64,000 bases of DNA from Prunus persica. Taxonomy: Eukaryota > Streptophyta > Magnoliopsida > Rosales > Rosaceae. Under the pieces are notes generated by a model. The model was given only the letters and a program-made list of their open reading frames with translations. It was not told where the DNA came from and made no database searches. The stretch spans positions 9,173,154-9,237,153 of the forward strand of contig NC_034013.1 of the NCBI RefSeq assembly GCF_000346465.2, in the 5' to 3' direction. The first letter of the stretch is position 1. Each line of letters starts with the position of its first letter. Positions 1 to 11,789 of this stretch are shown here, piece by piece. Both the position numbers and the translations under genes were made by a program.

Positions 1-1289
1 GTCCGAAAGACGGTCGGGTACTTGTACGGTAGGGCCGGGTCGCCCGTAAACGTGGGCGAGCAAATCTTCCTGACGTCGCTTAACGTCATCTCTAACATGA
101 TATGTGGCGGCTGCATCGCGGCGGAGGACGGGGAGGAGAGGGCCGGGCTCGGGGAGGAGTTTCGGAAAGTGGTGTCGGAGATAACGAGGCTCATAGGTCG
201 GCCCAATGTTTCGGATTTTTTTCCGGGTTTGGGTCGGTTCGATTTGCAGGGTATAAAGAAGCAGATGGAGGGGCTGGTGCGGGGGTTTGATGGGATATTT
301 GAGCAGATGATTGATCAACGGCTGCTGAAGATGGAGGGGGAAGGCGCGAAAGAGAGTCAAGATTTTTTGACTTCTTTGTTGAAATTGAAAGAGGAGGGAG
401 GAGATTCCAAGACGCCTCTGACCATGACTCACATCAAAGCTCTGCTCATGGTATGTGAACTACTATTCTTCAAAACTTGATTTCCGTACAAAAGCCAAAT
501 GCCCAGATGATTCAATTCAAACCTTTGGACCAACCATACTAACGAAAAAAAAAAAACTTTGGACCCAAATTAATCAACCTCACTAATCTAGATAATGAAC
601 CCCATTAATCTAGATACATTGAGAACTCTAAGTATTTCAATTGAGAACTCTAAGTATTTCAAATACATGAAATTTATTAAAAGCCAAACTATTCCAAATT
701 CATGGATCTTATTAGAGCATCTCTAAGGGAAATGCCAAATAAAAAACTTCAAATTTGTATTTAACGGCCTATAAGGCAATTTAACATTATGGACAACTTC
801 TTATTCAACCCGAACTGTTAAATAAAATTATTATTTTATTAAAGAATAAATGAAAGAAAATGAAAATATGGTAAGAGAAAAGCATATGGAAGCTTAAAAA
901 CGTCACTTTTATACATAGCAGGCGGGGCCCATTCATTAAAAAGCTCTCGATAATTGAAATAACATCTTTGTTTCTTGCTTACATATAATAGTTTTTAGAG
1001 CTTTTCCGTATGATTTTTCAATTTTGAGAAAATTTTAACCTTTTAAATCGTTAGACATGTTTAAAATTTTCAATGAGTTTCCAAAACTTTCCAAAAATAT
1101 TCCAAAATATGTAAGTTCTGAAATTTTCCTATACTTCCAAAAATTCCAAGTTTTTTGAATTGTACTGGATGTTGAAATTCCAAAATTTTTTGTAATGGAA
1201 TTGGAAAAGAATTTTCATTCTGATTTTTTTTGGAATGGAATTGGAATCCCCTGATTCCAGCCTTACACCTAACCCAACCCCTTACCATG

Positions 1290-1291
<2 letters not shown>

Positions 1292-1354
<63 letters not shown>
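1292..1354. repeat. (CT)n microsatellite in P450 intron
   Basis: About 31 uninterrupted CT units. The same intron position carries a CT tract in type I copy 3 (23192-23247) and a short one in copy 4 (near 33810), so it predates the duplications. Copy 2 lacks it. Confidence 0.95.
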
Positions 1355-1357
<3 letters not shown>

Positions 1358-1365
1358 CTGAAAGG

Positions 1366-1585
1366 TCTCTTGAACCCATGGAAGCACATGCAACATATCT
1401 TAAGCATTGAAATTCAATTACCATCAACACCCATCTCTCACATCAAGCTTTTACAGATTTGATGACAATCTAAGCCCACCATCTCTTGAACCCATGGAAG
1501 CATATGCAACATATCTTAAGCATTGAAATTCAATTACCATCAACGCCCATCTCTCACATCAAGTTTTTACAGATTTGATGACAAT
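1366..1585. repeat. Direct repeat, two ~104-bp copies, period 116 bp
   Basis: Bases 1366-1469 recur almost unchanged at 1482-1585, within the intron of type I copy 1. The other type I introns carry this segment once, so this is a local tandem duplication. Confidence 0.85.
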
Positions 1586-2779
1586 ATGAAAATTAGGAGT
1601 CAACAAATGAGTGAGACCTTCAAAAGGAAGAAATATAACTAGGTCTTGGGTTAGCCATCGAAAGGGTGAGAATGAAGGATTCATATATGGTTAAGTTGTT
1701 GAACTGCGTGAGAAGGGGGAGAGAGAGAGGGGGAGGGGGCGATGACCATGGGAGGAAGGGGGCGGTAGGAGACTGGGGTCGGGGTGTGCGGTTCCATCTT
1801 TTTCATGATCTTTTATTTTTAAAATTTTATTTCAAAGGGTTATAGTTGGGTTTTATGTCCAAATGTAAAATAAAGTTTTAATTGTTTTAAAAAAAAAGAC
1901 ACATGGCAAATTTTAAATGGGAGTGTCACTGACTGACGTGGTGATACAGTACTATTTTATAATTTCTCATGTGGTAAGATATATAAGGATTGATACATAA
2001 AATAACTTTTTATTTCATTGATAATCATATAAACCAGAAGATATTTTGGCCATTTGCATCAAGCTCAAACTTCCTTTTTGCATGCGTGCTCCTTGACCAC
2101 ACACTGTAATAAGAGGTAAAAAAATGATTGGCAGGATACTCGGCCAAACTTGTGATTGTTAGTTTTCCCAATTTCTCACCCAGATTAACTTAACTTTTTG
2201 AGAAAAATATTAGTTTGTCAAATTTCTTTTTTTGCTTTGATTTGTAGTTTACTTTTAAGGAGTGTATTCAATTGGAATTTGAAAAGATCATTTGGGATAA
2301 TTATTAGTTTTTCCTTTGAAGTATCAAAGAAATAAAATATAATTTTTAAGGATTATAGTCGGAATAATATTTTAAAAGTGACTTGGTGTAGTGAGCAACT
2401 TTTATAACAAATCCAAGCTTCCTTCCAGCGCCACAACAAAGGGGAAAGGTATAGTTTAAAAACACAATAATGGTATCATGAGTAATTGAGTGTCCATAAC
2501 AAATTTTAGGGTACTAGAATTAGGATTTGTCCATAACAAATTTTAAGGTACTAGAATTTTAGGGTATCAAATTTTAGACAAATTAATGTGATCATTGAGC
2601 TCAATTCACAATCTCCTGGAATCTTAAAGTACCAAATAGTCTTGCAAAATAACGTGCCTTATAGAACGTAAGCATATATATATTTCTCTTGTTTCATGTG
2701 AATTGTAAACAAACTATCACATTAACATGATGTTTAACAATATGATAAAGGGCAGGATATGATGCTTGGTGGGACTGAC

Positions 2780-2782
<3 letters not shown>

Positions 2783-2813
<31 letters not shown>

Positions 2814-2869
2814 TCCTGATCTCTTGGACTACAGGGGTCCAAGAGATCATGACTGTATATATATATAAA
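2783..2869. mobile_element. Short hairpin element in a (TA)n tract, breaking exon 2
   Basis: A (TA)n run leads into a near-perfect inverted repeat: arms 2811-2829 and 2837-2855 (19 bp, one mismatch) around a 7-base loop, followed by more TA. It starts exactly where homology to type I exon 2 ends. It could be a tiny MITE or a fold-back formed at a deletion junction. No coding capacity. Confidence 0.55.
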
Positions 2870-3454
2870 GCAAAAGGCAGAGAATGATGAAACATTCAAA
2901 ATACTAGAAAATACCCTTGATTAATTCAAACATTAAGAATTAAAATTATTAATTAAATGAGGATATTAAGGTAAATTCACATTTTTTCATATTAAAAAAA
3001 TTTAAAATTTAAAACAAAATCAGATAATAGGTCCTATTTTAATGGAACATAACTACCCATATTATCTTTTTCTTAATTCTAAAAATAAAATAAAAATAAA
3101 AAAGAAAACCAATTGGCACACGCATGAGGGGCTAGTATATATTAAAATAATGCTTGTGGCCCCTCACAGTAAAGAGGATAATGGATTTACGTTTCCCCCC
3201 TCCAACTAAAAGGTTATTTTCTTAGCAAAAAGGCTAAGTTACTCTTGGATCCAACCAACATAATTAATAAAAAAAATTAAAAGAAACAGCCAATCAACTC
3301 TTTCTTTCACAATTATATTTAAAAAAATAGAAAATCAAAGATAACCGGTTATCTATTTATTTATTTAATTATTTACAAGCTTAACACTAAAAAAGGAATT
3401 AATTCTAAACCCTAGTATATTGACCCCCACATATAAAATCTTGGCTCTACCACA
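2870..3454. other. AT-rich intergenic DNA, no gene seen
   Basis: No P450 homology, RNA gene or terminal repeats seen. The sequence is strongly A/T-rich with short homopolymer runs. Confidence 0.6.
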
Positions 3455-4018
3455 TCTCATGCATTGAACTTATTAATGCCATCGATCCCAATGCTACATA
3501 AATTGTAATACCTTATATATCTGCATCAACATAAGTCTGAGTGTATTTTATTTGATTAAGCGTTTTTAAAATGGAGGCATATCGATCCAAGCACGTGGGA
3601 ATCGTAAATGTGGCCTCGCTATACAGAAACAATTTTTTTTTTTGAATAAATGAATTAAAAATTTCGAATTTATATACACACGATTTCCATATAGATAGAT
3701 AAGAACATAGATATCTATCGATGTTGATATTGGTTGACATGGGTATGATCCTAATTTTAATAAATAAATAAATAAATAAATAAATAATAATATACAAATA
3801 ATGCCAGAAATATTTACGTAGCCGATCTAGCTAACGTCCACCAAACTTTTAGATATTGACCAAAACTATTTGGCACTTGTGATTATTATTCGTCTTTTCC
3901 TAGAAAGTCTTGTCTGAATCATTAAAACCATTTCTGCCTCAAATTCCTGCCGTTTTCTTCTGGATATATAGCACTTATCTGAAAATTTTAGATATTGACC
4001 AAAACTATTTGGCACTTG
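3455..4018 (+). promoter_or_regulatory. Orphan promoter region of a lost type II P450
   Basis: This stretch matches the DNA upstream of the type II P450s at about 25610-26480 and 35400-36950. Shared blocks include the run from the Asn-rich 'aacttattaatgcca' block to the 'ttctggatatatagcac' block. Here no type II gene follows; the sequence runs directly into the promoter of type I copy 2. A 29-bp segment (3851-3879) is repeated at 3990-4018, and the switch to type I promoter sequence occurs right after it, in a short shared ACTTG. The type II gene of this dyad was evidently deleted. Confidence 0.7.
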
Positions 4019-4034
4019 CATGCACAAACACGTG
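4019..4034 (+). promoter_or_regulatory. RY motif plus G-box upstream of type I copy 2
   Basis: CATGCA (4019-4024) and CACGTG (4029-4034) lie about 110 bp before the start codon. The pair recurs at the same relative place upstream of copy 3 (G-box changed to CATGTG) and copy 4 (intact). RY and G-box elements are known binding sites of B3 and bZIP/bHLH factors; function here is inferred. Confidence 0.5.
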
Positions 4035-4142
4035 GTCTAAATTACAACCACTGCATTGAGTCAATTGTACGCTGGATATTCACTAGCACCACACAGAGTC
4101 CTTCCCTTCACACAAAACTCAAAAACCAATTTGAAGCTTACC

Positions 4143-6096
4143 ATGAATTCGTTCCAAACTAGTACCAGAAATGATGAGAGTTGGCTTCTTCTCTACACTT
4201 TCTCAGCCATTTTCGCAACCATCTGGTGTGCATGGCTGTGCATGAAAAAGTCCAGCAACAAAATCCCACCTTTGCCCCCAGGCCCATTGGGCATGCCCTT
4301 ACTCGGTAACCTTCTCTCTCTCTCCCCAGAACTAAACTCCTACTTCGCCGGCCTGGCCCACACCTATGGCCCAATCTTCAAGCTCCGCCTCGGCGCCATG
4401 ACCTGCGTCGTCATCAATTCCCCTTCCTCCGCCCGCGAGGTCCTCAAAGACCGTGACGTCACCTTCGCTAACCGTGACGTTCCCGTAGCGGCCCGAATCG
4501 CCTTCTACGGAGGGGCCGACGTCGTATGGAGCCCGCACGGGCCAGAGTGGCGGATGCTGAGAAAAGTCTGCGTGCTGAAGATGCTCGGCGGAGCCGCGCT
4601 GGACTCGTTCCAATCGATCCGCCAAAACCAGGTCCGAAAGACAGTCGGGTACTTGTACGGTCGGGCCGGGTCGCCCGTAAACGTGGGCGAGCAGATCTTC
4701 CTGACGTCGCTTAACGTCATCTCTAACATGATATGTGGCGGCTGCATCGCGGCAGAGGACGGGAAGGAGAGGGCCGGGCTCGGGGCGGAGTTTCGGAAAG
4801 TAGTGTCGGACATGATGGAGCTCGTAAGTCGGCCCAATGTTTCGGATTTTTTTCCGGGTTTGGGTCGGTTCGATTTGCAGGGTATAAAGAAGCAGATGGA
4901 GGGGCTGGTGCGGAGGTTTGATCGGATATTTGAGCAGATGATTGATCAACGGCTGAAGATGGAGGAGGATGGCGCGAAAGAGAGTCAAGATTTTTTGACT
5001 TTTTTGTTGAAATTGAAAGAGGAGGGAGGAGATTCCAAGACGCCTCTGACCATGACTCACATCAAAGCTCTGCTCATGGTATGTGAACTACTATTCTTCA
5101 AAACTTGATTTACATACAAAAGCTAAATGCCCAGATGATGCAATTCAAACCTTTGATTTTGCTTTTGGAATTTTCGTTCAATCCAAACACTTGCACGTTC
5201 AATCCAATGGTGGGTGACCATCAACGCTCATCTCTCACATCAAGCTTTTATCGATTTGATGACAATTTGAAAATTAAGAGTCAACAAATGAGTGAGACCT
5301 TCAAAAGGAGGAAATATAACTAGGTCTTGGGGTTGCCATCGAAAGGGTGAGAATAAAGGATTCAGATATGGTTAAGTTGTTGAACTTCGTGAGAAGGGGG
5401 AGGGGCAAACCAAGGGAGGGAGGGGGCGGTAGGAGACTGGGTAGGGGTGGGCGGTTCCATCTTTTTCATGATCTTTTATTTTTTAAATTTTATTTCAAAG
5501 GGTTATAGTTGGGTTTTATGTCCAACTGTAAAATAAAGTTATAATTGTATCAAAAAAAAAAAAATGATACATGGCAAATTTTAAATAGGAGTATCACCGA
5601 CTGACGTGGTGATACAGTACTATTCTATAATTTCTCATTTGGTAAGAGATATAAGGATTTATACATAAAATAACTTTTTATTTGATTGATAATCATTAAT
5701 CATATAAAACAGAAGATATTTTTGCCATTTGCATCAAGCTCAAACTTCTTTTTTGCATGTGTGCTCCTCCAGCACCACACACTATAATAGGAGGTAAAAA
5801 ATGATTGGCAGCATACTCGGCCAAACTTGTGATTGTTAGTTTTCTCAATTTCTCATCCAGATTAACTTAACATTTTGAGAAAAATATTAGGTTGTAAAAT
5901 TTTTTTTGTTTTGATTTTTAGTTTAGTTTTAGGGGGTGTATTCAATTAGGATGTGTCCATAATAAATTTTAGGGTACGAGAATCTTACGGTACCAAATTT
6001 TAGACAATTTAATGTGATCATTGAGTTCAATTCACAATCTCCTGAAATCTTAGAGTACCAAATAGTCTAGCAAATTACGTGCCTTGTGGAACGTAA

Positions 6097-6132
<36 letters not shown>

Positions 6133-6825
6133 TTCTCTTGTTTCATGTGAATTGTAAACAGACTATCACATTAACATGATGTTTAACAATATGATTGAGG
6201 GCAGGATATGATGCTTGGTGGGACTGACACATCCTCCAGCACAGCTGAGTTTGCATTTGCTGAAACCATGAACAATCCAGCGGTGATGGGAAAAGCCAAG
6301 CAAGAATTGGACGATGTAGTTGGCAAAGGCAACATTGTACAAGAAACTCATATTTCCAAATTACCATACTTACAAGCTGTGATGAAAGAAACTCTGCGCT
6401 TGCACCCAGTCGCGCCACTTTTAGTCCCTCATTGCCCAAGTGAAACATGCACAGTGGGAGGCTACACCATTCCAAAGGGTTCTAGGGTTCTTGTTAATGC
6501 ATGGGCTATTCATAGGGACCCTTCTAACTGGGAAGACCCATTGGATTTTGATCCAGACAGGTTCTTGCATGGCAAATGGGACTATAGTGGAAGTGACTTC
6601 AACTATTTACCATTCGGGTCAGGCAGAAGAATATGTGCTGGGACAGCAATGGCTGAGAGGATGGTGGTATATACACTTGCTACACTCTTGCATTCCTTTG
6701 ACTGGAAATTGCCACAGGGGGAGAAGCTGGATCTTTCAGAGAAGTTTGGGATTGCAATGAAGAAGAAGATACCTCTGGTTCTCATCCCAACTCCAAGGCT
6801 ATTGGATCCAGCACTCTATGAGTAG
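4143..6825 (+). CDS. Cytochrome P450, CYP706 family, type I copy 2 (intact)
   Basis: Exons 4143-5078 and 6205-6825 join in phase 0 (donor GTATGT, acceptor GGGCAG) to give 518 aa. Microsomal heme monooxygenase. Visible parts: N-terminal membrane anchor (about residues 16-36), basic stretch, proline hinge [10 protein letters not shown]-helix region WRMLRK, I-helix GGTDTS, K-helix KETLR, PDRF, and heme loop [10 protein letters not shown] with the cysteine ligand. The sequence pattern ([27 protein letters not shown]-terminal TPRL) is that of CYP706. In other plants CYP706 members oxidise sesquiterpenes or other terpenes, or flavones; the substrate here is unknown. An in-frame ATG at 4056 would add 29 residues, but 4143 is the start conserved in copies 3 and 4 and puts the anchor at the N-terminus. 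Its intron (1126 bp) is the shortest of the set. Confidence 0.9.
6099..6130. repeat. (TA)n microsatellite near the intron acceptor
   Basis: Sixteen TA units about 75 bp before the exon 2 acceptor of type I copy 2. The other copies have only 3-5 units here. Confidence 0.9.
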
Positions 6826-7272
6826 CCTACAATATTTCAAGATATTAATGCTTTTGATGCTTGAAGTTGTACTTAAACTACGGTTTATATTAAATTGATC
6901 CATAACTAAGATTAGCAACTTGACCGTCTAACATCGAGAACTAATATTCAAATGTTATTTCCTCTCTCGCAAATTCATGTGTAGCATTGGTAATGGAAAA
7001 CCTCAAGGCCTATGACCTTCTACACGTACCAAATAATTATTGATCCCGATGATAAGTGAGCACATGTGATGCAACGGTACTTGTGCAAGGGTGTTAGGAA
7101 ATATGAACCACCAACCATCAAGCTCCGTATACCCGGAACTGAGCACAAAAGACAAGATAAAACATTCAAATTTGTTGATGTTAAGAATACTCAGATTATG
7201 AGAAAAGAAGAGAACGCTCTCTTTGTGTTAACTTTCAATTCTCAACAACTGCCTTGAGAAGTCTGAGCATAG
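6826..7272 (+). other. 3' UTR and conserved downstream flank of type I copy 2
   Basis: This stretch is conserved after each type I stop codon (also after 8401, 25137 and 34938). It holds short ORFs that are broken by stops in other copies, so it is probably non-coding 3' UTR and flank. Confidence 0.65.
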
Positions 7273-8221
7273 TGTTAATATTGATTTTGTGATTGGCATT
7301 TCCTAGAGACGAATTAGACTAAGTATAGATGGTAAATTAGTTGTAATGGTGGCTGTCTAAATTCCAAGATATGCTTTGAAGACTCATATGTCAACCGACG
7401 ATCACTAAGGTAAATTCTTCATTCAATCATGCATTCTGATTGTGGTATTTCAAACATTATTTCAAACTCACAATTTGATTAACATTATGATTAAGGGACT
7501 TTTTTATTTTACGATAAATTAATTTATTTTATAAATTGCTTTCTAGTTTTGAACATTAAAAGTCTTCTTTAATTGGAAATCAATTAGTATGATTTTGGAA
7601 AGCTAATCTGTTGATTAGGAACTAATTGATCTTGTTTCCAGTTTTGAAAACTATTATAAAAAACAAGGCTTGGTTTCATTCATACTACAACTTTCAACGA
7701 CTAGAGTATTTCTTGGGTTTTCATATTCACAAAGAAAGTTGCTGTGGTTTTTTTTTTTTTTTTTTTTTGGTTCATAAGGATAAATCATCAAGAGTAAAAT
7801 TATCTTGGTGATTTGTCCTTGCATTCATTTGCATAAGTTACAAGGTTCTCATACCATCGGTGAGTTTGGATCGATCGCGTCAAGAATCGGATTCAACATA
7901 AGGAGAGAAGGAGAAATCCCGCGAGAAGTTGAGTTACGCAGAAGTTGGTACGTTGTCTAGAGTTTCTAGGACAAGTTTGTATACTTCTATAGTGGATTTG
8001 CCTTGGACTATCAGGTCTCGTGGATTTTCCCCAGAGGTGGGGTTTTATCACGTAAAATACCTTCTGTGTTTTTCTTTGCTTTTACGTTCTGAATTGTACA
8101 GGATTGATACATCATATCAATCCCCTTGGCGTGTTTTATTTGTATTATTGTGATACTCTCAACTACTCAAAACACAGACTTTATGCTTTTGCTGTTTTAA
8201 GTCATCCTATAGGTATTTTCA
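7273..8221. mobile_element. Solo LTR (949 bp) with CATAG target duplication
   Basis: The element starts TGTTAATATTG and ends TATTTTCA (TG..CA). It is flanked by perfect 5-bp direct repeats CATAG at 7268-7272 and 8222-8226. The duplicated flank at about 8830 shows the empty site. No internal retrotransposon domains are present, so it is a solo LTR left by LTR-LTR recombination. The superfamily is not determined. Confidence 0.85.
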
Positions 8222-8226
8222 CATAG

Positions 8227-8322
8227 TATTCAAAGACTTAATCTCTCATCCCTAAGAGCGTTTCTAGCAAGGCATTCCATGAGGCTAAGCTTGCCAGGGC
8301 AAGCTGCGGGTCCCACATGACA
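8227..8322. mobile_element. Harbinger-like element end, fragment
   Basis: After a short piece of P450 flank, the block 'gagcgtttctagcaagg' to 'cccacatgac' matches the start of the element at 8874-8990, in the same place relative to the P450 flank. It is cut off where the duplicated P450 3' end begins. Confidence 0.55.
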
Positions 8323-8324
8323 TC

Positions 8325-8873
8325 GGATTGTGATGAAGAAGAAGAAACCTCTGGTTCTCATCCCAACTCCAAGGTTATCGGATCTAGCGCTCTATGAGTA
8401 GCCTACAATATTTCAAGATGTTAATGCTTTCGATGATTGAATTTGTACTTGAACTACAGTTTATATGAACTTGATCAATAAGATTAGCAACTTGACCGTC
8501 TAACATCGAGAACTAATTCAAATGTTATTTCCTCTCTCAAAAATTCGTGTATAGCGTTGGTAATGGAAAACCTCAAGGCCTATGACCTTCTACACATACC
8601 AAAGAATTATTGATCCTAATGATAAATGAGCACATGTGATGCAACGGTACTTGTGCAAGGGTGTTAGGAAACATGAACCACCAACCATTAAGCTCTGTAT
8701 ACCCGGAATTATGCACAAAAGACAAGATAAAACACTCAAATTTGTTGATGTTAAGAATACTCAGATTATGAGAAAAGAAAAGAGTGCTCTCTTTGTGTTC
8801 AATTTCAATTCTCAACAACTGCCTTGAGAAGTCTGAGCATAGTATTTAAAGACTTAATCTCTCATCCCTTAGA
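8325..8873 (+). pseudogene. Duplicated 3' end of a type I P450 (last 24 codons plus 3' flank)
   Basis: Bases 8325-8401 encode the last codons of a type I P450 (..[16 protein letters not shown], stop 8399-8401). The following 470 bp match the 3' flank of copy 2 (6826-7272) without the solo LTR. There is no upstream coding sequence. It is the second half of a local tandem duplication and cannot encode an enzyme. Confidence 0.85.
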
Positions 8874-9275
8874 GCATTTCCAGCAGTAGCCCGCTGCCAG
8901 GGCAGGACAGGGCCCAAGCCCAAGCAAGGCGTTCCGACAAGCCAAGCTTGCCAGGGCAAATTGCGGTTCCCACATGACCGCCAAAGGTAACAAGCCACGT
9001 TTTTCCTTAAATCCAACAACTGCCCTTTAATTTTTTTTTCTATAAATATCTACCAATGTTGTTTACTTTCAACACCAAATCCTCATACATTTTCTTCTCC
9101 TTCTATTATTTTTCACTTTCTACACAAAATTTTCTTCACTTTCAATTTTCATTTTTATTCACCATCTTATGGCATCTTCCATTGAAGCCAAAGGGACGTT
9201 GACAACTATGGAAGATGTTCTGTTGTGTGACTGTTGGGTCAAAGTTATTCATTGTCCGGTTACGGGCAATGAGAG
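8874..9275 (+). mobile_element. PIF/Harbinger-like fragment with start of its Myb/NAM-like gene
   Basis: It starts with GAGCATTTCCAGCAGT, a form seen at Harbinger-type ends, and includes a TATA-like ctataaata at about 9040. An ATG at 9169 opens a frame reading LLCDCWVKVIHCPVTGNE, typical of the N-terminus of the Myb/SANT-like (NAM-associated) second protein of Harbinger elements. The frame ends shortly after and the sequence changes into CACTA coding sequence at about 9275. This is a truncated element fused to the CACTA. Family recognition comes from memory of the motif. Confidence 0.5.
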
Positions 9276-10274
9276 GTCAAAGCAAGGACCTTGCAATTTC
9301 AAAGGCTCAAATGAATGAAGCCAAATCTGTTCAAAGCAATCCCACAAAGAATATGAGATTTACCTCAACCTTCGAGAAAGAACTGAGCTCAGCGACATTC
9401 GATGAGGAGCCAAAATCTAGTCGCAGTATCAACACAATGAGCCGTGTTGTTAAGAGAAAAATCCAGAAGATTAAGCCCGTGATTGAGTACAATAAAAGGG
9501 GCAGACCACATGGCAAGGCTGCTGTTGAGATGCAATCTTACATTGGTGTTTTGGCACGCACCAGAGTTCCTCTTGTGGACAAGAAATGGACTCAATTGCC
9601 CAAGGACCTGAAGGAGCATATTTGGGAAGCTGTTGAAATGGCTTATGTGGTTGGAAAAGGGGGCAAGAAGATGGTGCTGTCGTCTGCCGCCAAAAAATGG
9701 AAGGATTTCAAGTCTACCTTAACTAGACAGTTTATCCTTCCATTCACAAATGACAAGGATAAGTTAAAAGAACCCCCTCAACTTTATAACTTCATAGAGA
9801 AATTGCAATGGGATGCCTTTGTAGCTTCAAGGTTATTCCCAGAATTTGAGGCTGTGCATTTTGAGCAATCACAGAGAAGCGAAAAATGCGAGTACAACCA
9901 TAGGTTGTCTCGAAAAGGGTATGTTGGTTTGGAGGACGAATAAGAAGAAGCCATGACCGGTGAAGAAATCAATCGTTCTCTGCTATGGAAGAAGGCAAGA
10001 GAAGATAAACATGGAAACATCCCTCATCCAAAGGTTGCAGAAAAGGCACAATTAATCGTAAATCTCACTAATTATGTTCTAAATTTGAAAAATAGAGGTT
10101 TTTTTTAATTTCATTTAGACGTCATTCGTTTTAATAACCGTCGTTATAAATGAAACACCATGACGGTGTTTATTAGACGTCTAGATTGAATTACCATGAT
10201 GGTTTTTTATTTCTGAGCTAGACGTTTTATTTTAAAGTTTAAACTCTCTTCATTTTCTCACACACACACACACA

Positions 10275-10317
<43 letters not shown>

Positions 10318-10796
10318 CCTCTCTATTTCTCTACAATTTGTTTGTACACTATTTCTGGAAAAGAATGCATATTTTGGTTAAGTTTTTTTTTTCTCTGCAT
10401 TTGTATTATACGATGGTCTTTTAGATTATTGACGTTAGAATGCATATACAATGACGGTAATCTGTTACCGACATTTGAAATATTTTACTACGTCGTTATT
10501 TTCTCGAAACCATCGTCTTCATTTAATTACCACAACGGTGTAGGTTTTTCATTTAGGGTTGTTTTAATTTTTTCTGTTCAACTTTCATTTACACACAACT
10601 TTTTGTTATACTGCGATTTTCTTCCTTAGCAATGTTATAATTGTTACACAACGACGGTATTTCTTACCATCATTTGAAATTAAATACTACGTCAAATTTT
10701 TAAATAATCTGTCGTCTTCACTGAATTACCGCGATGGTTTATATTTTTGAGTTAGATGTTTAATTTTATCTGTTATACAATATATTCACTCACTAA

Positions 10797-10830
<34 letters not shown>

Positions 10831-11273
10831 GGATGATTTGAAAAAACAAGTTTCTGAGGGCACTCTGACTGTATCTGGGAGCAATGATATTTTGACCTTG
10901 TCTTTGGGACAAATTGAAGGAAAGTGTCATGGAGGCAGTTAGGGAAGAAAGCATGTGGATTGACGCTAGGGCAAAGGAATCAGTTTTGGAGGCTATCAGA
11001 GCAGATAGGGAAATTATGTTGAAACAATTCAGTCAACTAATTCCCAATTTTGATCCCAACATGCTCAAAATTCCAATTACCCCAATTCCTTTACTGCCTC
11101 AAGAGCAAAGCCCAACAAATTCAACGTCTGACAAAGCAAGCCGCTCGGGGGCTACTAATGTGAAACCCCTTGTTTTGGAGGAAGAAAATGCCAAGAATGA
11201 TGTTGATGCTGTTGAAAAACAGCAAGATGAAATGGTAAAAACTCTAATTTTTGGCTTTTTCTGCTTTTTTTAA
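9276..11273 (+). pseudogene. En/Spm-type transposon protein 1 (broken, at least two exons)
   Basis: The frame ending at 9943 encodes about 220 residues of the plant En/Spm (Ptta-type) protein, with KRGRPHGKAAVEMQSY and KKWTQLPKDLKEHIWEAVE. A TAA at 9941-9943 interrupts it; the same frame continues EEAMTGEEINRSLLWKKARE, so the stop is a nonsense change. After an intron of about 0.77 kb (acceptor about 10831) the reading continues DDLKKQVSEGTL, then shifts frame into the 10914-11273 block (ESVLEAIRADREIMLKQF). The intron carries (CT)n at 10278-10315 and 10800-10828 and several GACGGT-type motifs. Probably a DNA-binding accessory protein of the element; no longer functional. Confidence 0.7.
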
Positions 11274-11789
11274 ATTTTAAATAGACGTTGCTATTTATCA
11301 TCATCGACGTTAGGATTTAGAAACAATGACGTTATATATTTACCGACGTTTTAAATCCATAAGACGTCTACTTTTTCAAAAAACCGCCGTCGTGATTTAA
11401 ATACCACGATGCTTTTGCTTGTTTATCCTCAGAAAATTTTGCACTTTATTTTACAACTTGTAAATAATGGCGGTTTATGTTTATCCTGAGTCATTTACTA
11501 CGTCGGTTTGTTTTTCAGTAACCGTCTTCTTTTTTTTTTTTTTTTTACTACGTTGTTTGTTTTACAAGCCATCTTCACTGCATTTTATTTAGACGACCTT
11601 TTTATAGTTTTACGACGTTAGAACGTAAACTCAATGACGGTTTCTGTTTTACCGTCGTCTAAATTCTTTACTACATCAATATTTTCACAATACCGTCATT
11701 TATATTTTAATACCACGACGGTTTTAGTTATAGTTGTTTATTTTATTTTTTTTACAAGCTATCTTATATTTCTTTCTTTATTTCTTGAA

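Larger units (their letters stand above)
1..2782 (+). pseudogene. CYP706-family P450, type I copy 1 (partial and truncated)
   Basis: The window opens inside exon 1. Bases 1-450 encode 150 residues that match the C-terminal half of exon 1 in the three intact type I genes (starting [13 protein letters not shown], ending KALLM). A GT donor follows at 451, as in the other copies. The intron is about 2.3 kb. Exon 2 begins after AG at 2755 and reads DMMLGGTDT, then stops matching after 2782, where a (TA)n tract and a short hairpin replace it. The rest of exon 2 (ExxR, PERF-like motif and heme loop) is absent, so no functional enzyme can be made. The 5' half lies outside the window. Exon 1 itself is open, so the loss of exon 2 may be the only lesion. 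It is the first unit of a tandem array on the + strand. Confidence 0.85.

Noticed and set aside
1070..1462. Ser-Leu or Arg-Glu repeat ORFs over (CT)n tracts (also at 23005-23356 and 56824-57081)
   Set aside because: Translations of microsatellites in introns or relics, without any domain.
4056..4142. Upstream in-frame ATG of type I copy 2 (also 31460 in copy 4 and an upstream start in copy 3)
   Set aside because: It would place 29-30 polar residues before the membrane anchor and is not conserved among copies. The ATG in the shared 'aagcttaccatgaat' context fits better.
4332..5060. Long antisense ORFs opposite P450 exon 1 (also 31739-32497 and 21100-21564)
   Set aside because: Shadow frames caused by the GC-rich codon use of exon 1; they recur only because the exons are duplicates.
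7066..7257. 63-codon ORF in the 3' flank of type I copy 2, repeated at 8636-8827
   Set aside because: The equivalent stretches after copies 3 and 4 carry stops and indels; the similarity comes from the duplicated flank, not from a conserved gene.
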